The notes below the pieces were generated by a model. It was given only the letters and a program-made list of their open reading frames with translations, searched no databases and was not told where the DNA came from. This document shows positions 1 through 7,986 of a DNA stretch of 64,000 bases, in pieces. The translations under genes and the position numbers were made by a program. How positions within the stretch are numbered: position 1 is the first letter of the stretch; every line of letters begins with the position of its first letter. The DNA comes from Streptomyces pristinaespiralis. GTDB lineage: Bacteria > Actinomycetota > Actinomycetes > Streptomycetales > Streptomycetaceae. The stretch covers positions 1,488,001 to 1,552,000 of the forward strand of contig NZ_CP011340.1 in the NCBI RefSeq assembly GCF_001278075.1, written 5' to 3'.

Positions 1-342
1 GCGGACGAGGCCGGAGTGCCGCTCGTGATCAACGCCCGCGTGGACACCTTCCTGCCCCGCAGCGGCACGCCGGAACCGGACCGGGTCGCGGAAGCGATCC
101 GCCGGGGCCGGCTCTACCGGGAGGCCGGCGCCGACTGCGTCTACCCGATCGGCGTGCGCTCGAAGGACGACATCGCGACCCTCGTCACCGAACTGCCCTG
201 CCCGGTCAACGGCAACACCGGTGAAGAACTGGACCTGGCCACGCTCCGGGAACTGGGCGTGGCACGCGTGTCCTACGGGCCACGCTTCTACCGGGCGGCC
301 ATGGCCGATCTGCGCACCAGTGTCCAGCAGTTGCTGACCTGA
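1..342 (+). CDS. Isocitrate lyase/PEP mutase family protein, C-terminal part
   Basis: The reading frame is open from the first base and ends at 342, so only the last 113 codons are present and the start lies upstream of the window. The segment with INARVDTF matches the beta-strand motif of the isocitrate lyase/phosphoenolpyruvate mutase TIM-barrel superfamily. It is followed by a helix with EAIRRGRLYREAGADCVYP and by GVARVSYGP, both typical of the C-terminal half of these carboxy-phosphoenolpyruvate mutase/methylisocitrate lyase-like proteins. They make or break C-C or C-P bonds next to a carboxylate using Mg2+. The catalytic KKCGH-type loop would lie upstream, so the exact reaction cannot be judged. 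Confidence 0.85.
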   Translation, partial: ADEAGVPLVINARVDTFLPRSGTPEPDRVAEAIRRGRLYREAGADCVYPIGVRSKDDIATLVTELPCPVNGNTGEELDLATLRELGVARVSYGPRFYRAAMADLRTSVQQLLT

Positions 343-391
343 GCCGCCCCGCCGGCGCCCGCGGGTCGCCGGCACGGGGCGGCGAGCCCCG

Positions 392-793
392 CTACCGCAT
401 GCGGGCGGCGCCCGACGGCGGCGGGATCATCTGGAGCGTGAGCGTCGCCGGCGGTTCGGCGATCCCCGGCCCGCCGGCCGCCGCCCACGCCAGCACGTCG
501 TCGGTGGCGTCGTCGTCGAGCGCCCAGCCGATCCAGGCGGCACGCGCCCCGCGGCGGCGGCCCTCGGTCGACGGCTGCACGACGATGACATTGGCCTGAC
601 CGCACGGCCCGAGGCAGTCACTGGTCCGCACCGCGAGCCGCCCCCCGGACGCGGCGGCGGCGTCGCGCAGTCTGGCGAGCTGCCCGGCGTGGTCGGTACC
701 GGGGTTCTTGCGTGCGTCGCCGCAGCAGCAGCCACGGCAGACGACGAGGGTGCAGGGGCGGGCGCCGAAAGGGCGTATGGCGAACGTCGTCAC
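392..793 (-). CDS. Thioredoxin-like [2Fe-2S] ferredoxin domain protein
   Basis: A 133-residue protein with Cys14, Cys19, a Cys22-23-24 cluster and a DCLGPC motif with Cys60 and Cys64. The spacing of an early Cys pair and a later C-x3-C fits the thioredoxin-like [2Fe-2S] ferredoxin fold, also seen in NuoE-type subunits and in Streptomyces proteins annotated as (2Fe-2S) ferredoxin domain proteins. It is probably a small cytoplasmic electron carrier. The C-terminal half is Ala/Pro rich and uninformative. It converges on the gene ending at 342 and stands alone, so its redox partner is unknown. Confidence 0.75.
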   Translation of the reverse strand: MTTFAIRPFGARPCTLVVCRGCCCGDARKNPGTDHAGQLARLRDAAAASGGRLAVRTSDCLGPCGQANVIVVQPSTEGRRRGARAAWIGWALDDDATDDVLAWAAAGGPGIAEPPATLTLQMIPPPSGAARMR

Positions 794-950
794 CTGGTGA
801 TCTTCGCAGCCGTAGGACCCGACCCGGGCGGGCGGGGCGTCCCTCGGCTGCTCGACCTGTCTCGCCCGGGCGGTTCCGTGGAGGTCGCCACCTCCTACGA
901 CATCGTGCGCCGCGACTCGGAGGCGTCGGCGCAGCCGATCGGCCCGCGTG

Positions 951-1010
951 CGTTCATCGGGTCTGCAGATCGGTGGACGCCGTTCATCGGGTCTGCAGCG
1001 CGGTGGACGC
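951..1010. repeat. 30-bp tandem duplication over the 3' end of the symporter gene
   Basis: Positions 951-980 and 981-1010 are the same 30-bp unit, differing only at two adjacent bases (AT at 969-970, CG at 999-1000). The inner copy contains the stop codon (984-986) and the last codons of the minus-strand symporter gene. The outer copy lies just past the stop. It looks like a local slippage or unequal-recombination duplication, not a mobile element. Confidence 0.8.
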
Positions 1011-2027
1011 CCGGGTCCCGGTGCGCACGGCGGGCACGGTGCGGTCCGGGTCGTGGGACCTGCGCTTCGCGATCACCGCGCAGACCATCAGCTGCATCTG
1101 GTGGAAGAGCATCAGCGGCAGCACCGCGAGGCTCGCCTGCGCCCCGAACAGCACGGTCGCCATGGGCAGTCCCGCCGCGAGGCTCTTCTTGGAACCCGCG
1201 AACTGGATCGCGATCCGGTCCGCCCGCCCGAAGCCGAGGCGCTTCGCGCCGAACCAGGTGAGTGTCAGCATCGCGGCCAGCAGCACCGCTTCCACGGCCA
1301 GCAGGGCGCCGAGCCGCACCGGGGTGACCTGCTGCCATACGCCGGCGGTCATGCCTTCGCTGAAGGCCGTGTAGACGACGAGCAGGATCGAGCCCCGGTC
1401 GACGTACCCGAGCACCTTCTTGTGCCGTACGAGGAACCGCGCCACCCAGCGGCGCAGCAACTGCCCCGCGAGGAACGGAACCAGCAGCTGGAGCACGATC
1501 CGCAGCAGCGAGTCGGCCGAGAAGCCACCGGCCGTGCCGCCCAGCAGCAGGGCCGCCAGCAGCGGCGTGAGCACGATGCCGGCGAGGCTGGAGAAGGAGC
1601 CCGCGCATATCGCCGCGGGCACATTGCCCCGCGCCATCGAGGTGAAGGCGATCGACGACTGGATCGTGGAGGGCACCAGGCACAGGAACAGCAGTCCGCT
1701 GTAGAGCTCGGGCGTGAGTACGGCCGGCTGGAGCCCGCGGGCGGCCAGTCCGAGCAGCGGGAAGACCACGAACGTGGCCGCGAGCACGGTGACGTGCAGC
1801 CGCCAGTGCCGCAGTCCGTCGAGCGCCTCGCGTGTGGACAGCCGCGCGCCGTAGAGGAAGAACAACAGCGCCACCGCGCCGGTCGACGCCCCGCCCGCGA
1901 CCTCGGCCGCCCGGCCGGAGGCCGGCAGGAGTGCCGCGAGGGCCACGGTCCCGAGCAGCGCCAGGATGTACGGATCGATCGGCAGCCAGGACGGCAGGCG
2001 CGGGGTGCGGCGGCTCATGTGCTCCAC
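984..2027 (-). CDS. Bile acid:sodium symporter (SBF-like) family transporter
   Basis: A 347-residue polytopic membrane protein with about nine or ten hydrophobic helices. The first follows LPIDPYILALLGTVALAAL, and the SBF-like landmarks FFLYGARLST, LVPSTIQSSIAFTSMARGN and FAGSKKSLAAGLPMA are all present. These belong to the YfeH/SBF-like branch, related to the bile acid:Na+ symporters; the substrate in bacteria is usually an organic anion and is unknown here. The start is GTG at 2027, with an in-frame ATG at 2018 as an alternative. The last codons and stop lie in a 30-bp tandem duplication. It sits directly downstream of the VMAP operon on the same strand. Confidence 0.88.
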   Translation of the reverse strand: MEHMSRRTPRLPSWLPIDPYILALLGTVALAALLPASGRAAEVAGGASTGAVALLFFLYGARLSTREALDGLRHWRLHVTVLAATFVVFPLLGLAARGLQPAVLTPELYSGLLFLCLVPSTIQSSIAFTSMARGNVPAAICAGSFSSLAGIVLTPLLAALLLGGTAGGFSADSLLRIVLQLLVPFLAGQLLRRWVARFLVRHKKVLGYVDRGSILLVVYTAFSEGMTAGVWQQVTPVRLGALLAVEAVLLAAMLTLTWFGAKRLGFGRADRIAIQFAGSKKSLAAGLPMATVLFGAQASLAVLPLMLFHQMQLMVCAVIAKRRSHDPDRTVPAVRTGTRASTALQTR

Positions 2028-2110
2028 ATTGCTTTCGGTTCAGGACGTGCCCTCTCCATGCTCCTCCTGGAACGGCCGATCGGGAATCCCGTACACCACA
2101 CTCACTGTCA

Positions 2111-5100
2111 TCACATTTCATGATGATCGTCCCACGGTGATGCCTCGCGGTGCGCGCCCCCCGCGGCCCGCCGTGCCGAAAGCCCCGCGAGTGCGCGGAG
2201 AGTGGGCTGTGCCCCGCGCATCGTGTCGGGGAAACGCAAGTCGAGTGCGTCGGGGAGGGTGTGCTTCCAGAAGTGGTGCAGCGGCTCGAGCCACTCCTCG
2301 TCCTGGCCCTGAGCGGCGAGTTCCCCGATCAGCTCGAGCTGGCGCGGCGCCACTTCGAGCACGAGGTGGCGGAACAGCGGCGCCGGGGGAACCGGCGTGG
2401 CCGCCAGGCCTTCGGGCTGCGTCCTCATCAGGAGCTCACACGCCTCCTGGCCGAGCAGGGCCGACTTCTCGTAGGCCCGCAGCAGGCTCCCCCAGCTGGA
2501 CAGACGCGGGCTCAAGGACTCCAGCGGGAGCGTCAGGGTGGAGGCGTCGCCCTCCGCGAGGCGGATGCGGATCTGCTCCGGCGAGTCGGGCGACCCTGCC
2601 ACGTCGACCTGGCCGTTCCACACCGCACACAGGATCCGGTGCAGGATCCGGCACCGGTCCTCCTCGGTGCCGACCAGCCAGTCGTCGCGATAACCGAGGC
2701 GCTGGCGCCAGTGCAGAAAGTCGTCGACGCCTGCGGCGTCCCTCGCCCCTGCCCACAACCGCAGCACCTGCCGCACCTCGGAGACATCCGTGAGGCTCAT
2801 GCCGCTTCGGAAGAGCACCACGGTGACCGACTCCGTGTCGACGGCCCTGAACTCCGGCACCGTCCCGTACGGCAACCTCACGTCGCGCGCCAGGAGAGAC
2901 GCGACGGCCGAGTCCGCCGCGGTCTGCGGGTAGGTGACGAGAACCTTCAGCTGACCGGTGCCGTCGGGCTCGAAGCCGACCGGCAGCAGTCCTGCCAGCT
3001 CGTGGCGCAGCTGGTCGAGCCAGTGCGGGCCGACGGCGGTGTTCTCGTCGCCGGCCGCGGCCTGCAGCAGTACGCCGAGCGAGGGCAGGAGCGGGCGGTC
3101 GTCGAACGCGCTCGATTCGCCCAGCAGTCGCTTGACGCGCCGTTCGACGACCTGCTTGATCTCCTGGACGCCGGCCTGCGGCGAGCGGCGCACCGACTCC
3201 AGGGCACGCACCCAGTCGTGCGGCTGGATGATCCTGGCCAACAGGCCCGCTGCGTCCTGATGCTCCGGAAGGCCCTCGTGAGCAAGGAGCCGGCCGAACA
3301 CCTCGTCGTAGAAGGCGGCGAGCATCCACTGCGGCGGCAGAAGGTACCGGACGCCCACTCGATCCTGGCGGTAGAGCTCGTCGCGGCGCTCGACGAAGTG
3401 CCTGCGCTCGTCCTCCTCATGGCCGCGCAGCGCCTTGACCAGCTCGCCTGTCTCCCTGGTGGTACGCAGCAGCGACGGCCGCCAGCGCGACTCCTGGTCC
3501 TTCCACCCGCGGTGCCACTTCTGCCGGCCCCGCCACTCGTACCAGGCGTCCTGCTCGTCGAGGGTGCTCTGCACCTGAGGGTCGCCCCACCGGGCCGGTA
3601 CGAGCCCACCCACCGATCGTCTGATCGGCCGGATCTCCGGACGGACGGTGTCCACGCCCTCCACGCGTGCTGGATCGTGCGCACGGTTGCCGAGCACTCC
3701 GGCGAAGCCGAGCTCCGCCACCTGCTGCGGGTGCCCCGGCAACCCGGTGAGCAGCCTCTCCAGCCGGAACGGACCGACTTCGCCGATGAGTTCACGGGCG
3801 ACCAGGTCCGGCCGGAAGCGCTCGGCCAGTCGGGGGACCTCCACGTCCAGATCGCGCTGCAGGCGTCCGAGCGCGTCCTCCATGTCGCCGAGCCGGTCGC
3901 GCAACGCCCGCGCGATGGCCCTCGTGCCTCTCGGCAGCAGGTCCGGCGACGGCACGGTGGGAACCTCCCGTGCCCACAGCGGGCCGATACCGGAGCGGTC
4001 GAACATTTCGCGCACCCGTTCGGCGCCGTCGTCGGCTGCCCTGCCCGCCTCCTCGTCCATCGCCCGCACGGCCTGCGCCAGCAGCCGGTTCGCGACGATC
4101 TCCGCCAGATCGCCGACCGGGACGGACAGCGAAGCGGCCAGGCTGGTCGACAGGGGCCGGAGCCCGATCCCGGTCCGGGACACCGTGGCGCGCTCGACGC
4201 TCCTGTTGGCGAAGTTCGCCGCGAACGACGGGAACTCGTCCGCGGCGAAGTCCCGACCGCGGGACTCCAGTCCGGTGCCGATGAGTGATGTCACCGTCGC
4301 GATGACCGAGCGCCGCAGGTCGTCCGGCTGCATCCCTTTGCTCCGACCGAAGAGGATCGCGGTCTGGACCGTGGACGGGCTCAGCCTGACAAGTGCGTCG
4401 CCGGGGTACCGCACGGACGGTGAACCCCCGCTCAGGACGTCTCCGAAGTCGGCGCTCGCAGCGGGCGCGTTCTGGTCGTCGATCAGCCGTGCGAGGTCGA
4501 CCAGTGCTCGGGCGGCGTTGAGCTCCGCCTCGCGTCCGCCACCGGCGTCCGACGGGAACGCGGAAGGCATCACCACCAGTGGATAGATCCTGACATTGGG
4601 GAACCTGGACCTTCGGAACTCGTCACCGATCAGGTGGAGGAAGTCGTAGAAGACCCCCGCGCCGGTGCCGCCCGCGACGGAGAACGCCACGAACACGTCG
4701 CACCCGCGGATGGCCCGGCCTCCCACCTCCCGCAGGTCGCCGGCCGAGTTCGCGAGGGCTCCGATCGCCTGGCGCAACTGACCCAGCGCCGACCCCGGTC
4801 CCTTGGACATCGCGGCGAAGAGCGACGCCCTGCCCACGGTCGGCAACTGCCCGGCGCCGTGGCGCAGGGGTGCCACCCTCGGCTGCCGCTCCTTGGGCGG
4901 CAGCCAGTGACGGGTCTCCTCGTGGAGCGCGACCCGCAGCATCCGGGCAACTTCCGGCGAGCTGTCGTAGGGCGGGAGCAGCGCCTCGAGAACCCTCGAG
5001 TTACTGGCGTGAGCGGGGCGGTGGTTCCTCTGGACGCCGTCCGCCAGCCGCTGGATCTGCGACTCACTCATGTCCGCGTACACGAACTGCAGGAAGTCGG

Positions 5101-7000
5101 GCAACTGGAACGGCAGCCGACGGCCCCCTGCGACCAGCCTCGTGCCGTCGGGACCGCACAGGCCACTGCGCAGGGCATGTTCGAGAGCGGCCCCGATGCG
5201 CAGTCCGGTACCGCCCAGGCCGACGAACAGCATGGGCTGATGGACCAGGCCGAAGGTCGGCGTCCCCCCGCCGGCGCGCGGCGACGCTTCCAGCTCGGCA
5301 GGCCGGGGTGACCGCCAGGGCTCACCCTCCGGCGCCGGCTCCCGAGCTGACGGCGGCGGGGTGACGGGCGCGGCGCTCCCGGTTCCTGTGCCGGCGCCGA
5401 GCCGTCTCAGCACCTCGACGGGCACCACCGCGAAGGGCTGTCGCGCGGTGTCGAGCATCTCCTCCCCCTGCCCCTGCGGCGAGGGAAGCAGGGCCGTCGT
5501 GTCGCGGGTCCGTCCCGCGGACTCGGCAACGTAGGCGGACACCTGTTCGTGCACCCGTACGGTCTCCGACGCACGGATCGTTCCGAGCAGTACGTCCCGG
5601 ACTCCGGGGACGAAGTCGTACGGCGTGCGGGCGGCCTCCTCCGCGGCGCCGAGCTTCCGGATCAGTCCGCTGACGAACACTTCGGCGAGATGGGCGGGTC
5701 TGGTGCCCGGAAGCATGGTGTGCTGGACCAGCCTCATGACCGGCAGTGTGAGCGGCGCCGCCGCCAGATAGCCGGCGAGCCTGAAGGCCTGTGGCGAAGC
5801 CGCGGACCTGAACGCTCCGACCAGGTCGGCGGCGGTCGCTCCGCCCGCTTCCCCCAGTGCCGTGCCGCCGGCCCACGGCCGGCCGGGTCCGTCCCGTCCT
5901 CGCGTCGGCGTGGTGGCCACCATGGCGTCGATGCCGCCGTGCGCGGCGCCGGTGACCAGCCGGGCCCACGAAGCGAGCCAGTCCGGCTCGATCTCCAGCA
6001 CCGGCACGGGCATTCCGATCTGCTGTCCCGTGAGGGGGGTCGCACCGTACGGCTCGGCGATCAGGCCGGTGTTGGGGATGCCCGGCGCGGTGGAGTGGAC
6101 TCGGGCGGCCACCGGGCCGGCTCCCGTCCGGTGCCACAGACGCTGGGGCAGCGGCTGGAGGACGGCGAGAGGCCCGGTGCGCCCCCAGAGGCGGAGCACG
6201 TCGTGCGCCTCGCCCGACCACCAGATGTCGTCGACACAGTCGCTGACGACCAGAACCGCCTGCCTGCCGGACGGGTCGACCAACTCCCGCGGGCTGTGCA
6301 GGCTGTCCGTCGGCACGGCTCGTGCGGCGACACCGAGCGTCCCGTCGCCACCCCGTCCCAGGTGCCAGAGGCGCACGTCCCGGAAAGCGCCGAGACGTTC
6401 GAACAGCTCCCGCAGTTCGTCCACCAGCGGACGCCACACGGCCATGGAGGAACCGGCGTCCACCACGATCAGGAGACTGAGCCAGCGCTCCGGTGCGGGC
6501 AGCAGGAGCGGCAGGACCAGACGCTCGTCGGCGATACGGTCCGCGGTCGCCGTCTCGTCGAGAATCGTGCGGCGTGCCGAGGGCACCCGGCGTTTGAGCG
6601 GCCGGAGAGCGCGGAGCAGCTCCAGTCCACCGGGCAGGGCGGCGGCCGCAGGTGAGCGCACCGCCGACGCGTTCGTGAGCCCGCCGGGTCCGTCCGCTTC
6701 CGCGGGCTCCGGCGGATACAGGAAGGCGTCGTCCGCGGGCGCCGGGTCCGGCGCCGGGTCCTCCTGCCGGGGCGGCGCGCTCACGCTCTCATGGACCGGT
6801 TCGGGACCGGGGCCGCCCTGACCGGCCGCGTCGCCGGCCGGAGGGGCGGCATCGGCGCCGACGGGCCGGAGGTCGTCCCCGGTCACCGTGCCTGCCGCCT
6901 CGGCGATCCTGGCAGCGAGCCATACGGCCTCGGCGACCTCCGTGGCCGTGGCGCCGATGTCCGCGGCGTCCAGCGCGGCGACGAGGCGGTCGACGGACAT
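2111..7000 (-). CDS. SAV_2336/vWA-like region fused to tubulin/FtsZ-like GTPase domain
   Basis: A 1629-residue protein, last gene of the four-gene VMAP operon. Residues about 1-480 match the SAV_2336 N-terminal type. Within them, around residue 178, LLIVVDAGSSM resembles a vWA MIDAS strand with a degenerate DxSxS (D-A-G-S-S), followed by VLVVSDCVDDIWW. A Pro/Gly-rich linker leads to a tubulin-like domain: FVGLGGTGLRIG near residue 592 and AGGTGAGVFYDF near 779, corresponding to the phosphate-binding loops of FtsZ/tubulin relatives. From about residue 1000 it is a long, mostly helical, charged region of unknown function. ATG at 7000 lies 2 nt after the MoxR gene stop. Inference: a nucleotide-dependent assembly or scaffold component activated by the ATPase. 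The fusion of the two modules is unusual. Confidence 0.85.
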   Translation of the reverse strand: MSVDRLVAALDAADIGATATEVAEAVWLAARIAEAAGTVTGDDLRPVGADAAPPAGDAAGQGGPGPEPVHESVSAPPRQEDPAPDPAPADDAFLYPPEPAEADGPGGLTNASAVRSPAAAALPGGLELLRALRPLKRRVPSARRTILDETATADRIADERLVLPLLLPAPERWLSLLIVVDAGSSMAVWRPLVDELRELFERLGAFRDVRLWHLGRGGDGTLGVAARAVPTDSLHSPRELVDPSGRQAVLVVSDCVDDIWWSGEAHDVLRLWGRTGPLAVLQPLPQRLWHRTGAGPVAARVHSTAPGIPNTGLIAEPYGATPLTGQQIGMPVPVLEIEPDWLASWARLVTGAAHGGIDAMVATTPTRGRDGPGRPWAGGTALGEAGGATAADLVGAFRSAASPQAFRLAGYLAAAPLTLPVMRLVQHTMLPGTRPAHLAEVFVSGLIRKLGAAEEAARTPYDFVPGVRDVLLGTIRASETVRVHEQVSAYVAESAGRTRDTTALLPSPQGQGEEMLDTARQPFAVVPVEVLRRLGAGTGTGSAAPVTPPPSAREPAPEGEPWRSPRPAELEASPRAGGGTPTFGLVHQPMLFVGLGGTGLRIGAALEHALRSGLCGPDGTRLVAGGRRLPFQLPDFLQFVYADMSESQIQRLADGVQRNHRPAHASNSRVLEALLPPYDSSPEVARMLRVALHEETRHWLPPKERQPRVAPLRHGAGQLPTVGRASLFAAMSKGPGSALGQLRQAIGALANSAGDLREVGGRAIRGCDVFVAFSVAGGTGAGVFYDFLHLIGDEFRRSRFPNVRIYPLVVMPSAFPSDAGGGREAELNAARALVDLARLIDDQNAPAASADFGDVLSGGSPSVRYPGDALVRLSPSTVQTAILFGRSKGMQPDDLRRSVIATVTSLIGTGLESRGRDFAADEFPSFAANFANRSVERATVSRTGIGLRPLSTSLAASLSVPVGDLAEIVANRLLAQAVRAMDEEAGRAADDGAERVREMFDRSGIGPLWAREVPTVPSPDLLPRGTRAIARALRDRLGDMEDALGRLQRDLDVEVPRLAERFRPDLVARELIGEVGPFRLERLLTGLPGHPQQVAELGFAGVLGNRAHDPARVEGVDTVRPEIRPIRRSVGGLVPARWGDPQVQSTLDEQDAWYEWRGRQKWHRGWKDQESRWRPSLLRTTRETGELVKALRGHEEDERRHFVERRDELYRQDRVGVRYLLPPQWMLAAFYDEVFGRLLAHEGLPEHQDAAGLLARIIQPHDWVRALESVRRSPQAGVQEIKQVVERRVKRLLGESSAFDDRPLLPSLGVLLQAAAGDENTAVGPHWLDQLRHELAGLLPVGFEPDGTGQLKVLVTYPQTAADSAVASLLARDVRLPYGTVPEFRAVDTESVTVVLFRSGMSLTDVSEVRQVLRLWAGARDAAGVDDFLHWRQRLGYRDDWLVGTEEDRCRILHRILCAVWNGQVDVAGSPDSPEQIRIRLAEGDASTLTLPLESLSPRLSSWGSLLRAYEKSALLGQEACELLMRTQPEGLAATPVPPAPLFRHLVLEVAPRQLELIGELAAQGQDEEWLEPLHHFWKHTLPDALDLRFPDTMRGAQPTLRALAGLSARRAAGGAHREASPWDDHHEM

Positions 7001-7002
7001 CG

Positions 7003-7986
7003 CTACGCCGATGTGGCGCGCAGGTGACGCAACAGCTGATCGGCGAGTTCTTCCCGCCCCCGGCCGCCCTCGCGGGCGGCGTGGAAGGTCAGGTAGAGCG
7101 CGTTGAGCAGCTGATCCGTCGCCAGGTCGCCGTGGTTGCGGCGTTCCAGGAAGCGGTCGACGAGATCCACGGCCGTCTCGCTGATCTCGTCCCCGAGGCG
7201 GGCCCGAACGATCCGGGTGAGCTGTTCACGGTCGGGCGGCCTGATGTCGACGACGATGCAGCGGCGCAGGAAGGCGGGCGGGAATTCCCGTTCACCGTTG
7301 CTGGTGAGCACGATGACGGGAAAGGACCGGCAGCGCACCTGCCCGTCGCACACCGGGACCGGCGCTCCCCCGTCTGCCGTGCTCACATGGACGGTCGGCC
7401 GGCTCCGGGCCGCTCTCACGAGCTCCGGAATCTGGTAGTCACCCGACTCGAACACGGTGAGCAGGTCGTTGGGCAGATCGATGTCCCCCTTGTCGATCTC
7501 GTCGACGAGCAGGGCGCGTGGGCGGGAGTAGGGCAGCAGGGCGGTACCGAGCGGGCCCAGGGTGATGTACCTGCCGATGTCGATGTCGGCGTCGCCCTTG
7601 TTCAGGCTCACGTCGTGCAACCGGCTGATCGCGTCGTACTTGTAGAGCCCTTCCTGGAGCGTGGTCCGGCTGGTGACCGGCCAGCGCAGCACGGGCCCGA
7701 GATTCAGCTCGTAGGAGATCGCGAGAGCGAGAGTCGACTTCCCGACTCCCGGTTTGCCCGTGACGAGCAGGGGGCGCCTCAGATAGAGGGCCGCGTTGAC
7801 GAGGTCCAGCACGTCCGGGTCGGCACGGTAGAGCTTGGCCCGCTCGATGTCCGCCGGTTTCCAGCCCCCGACCACCGGCGGAACGACGGGTCCGTCGTCG
7901 AAGACACGCCAGCTGGGCGGGGCCGGGAGGGTGTCGATCCCGTCGTGCGGCACCTCGGTGCCGCGGAAGACTCGCCAGTCGCTCAC
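7003..7986 (-). CDS. MoxR-type AAA+ ATPase of the VMAP operon
   Basis: A 327-residue AAA+ ATPase. Walker A is GKPGVGKST (77-85), Walker B LLVDEID (159-165), sensor 1 TSN (228-230), and a paired arginine (241-242) is a candidate arginine finger. This is the MoxR-like class that typically works with vWA-domain partners. The GTG start at 7986 overlaps the stop of the upstream protease gene as GTGA in the frame that carries the real VMAP-C ending. The TAG stop at 7003 is 2 nt before the ATG of the vWA-tubulin gene. Such tight packing implies translational coupling and fixed stoichiometry. Likely role: an ATP-driven switch that remodels the vWA/tubulin partner or gates the protease. Confidence 0.92.
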   Translation of the reverse strand: MSDWRVFRGTEVPHDGIDTLPAPPSWRVFDDGPVVPPVVGGWKPADIERAKLYRADPDVLDLVNAALYLRRPLLVTGKPGVGKSTLALAISYELNLGPVLRWPVTSRTTLQEGLYKYDAISRLHDVSLNKGDADIDIGRYITLGPLGTALLPYSRPRALLVDEIDKGDIDLPNDLLTVFESGDYQIPELVRAARSRPTVHVSTADGGAPVPVCDGQVRCRSFPVIVLTSNGEREFPPAFLRRCIVVDIRPPDREQLTRIVRARLGDEISETAVDLVDRFLERRNHGDLATDQLLNALYLTFHAAREGGRGREELADQLLRHLRATSA

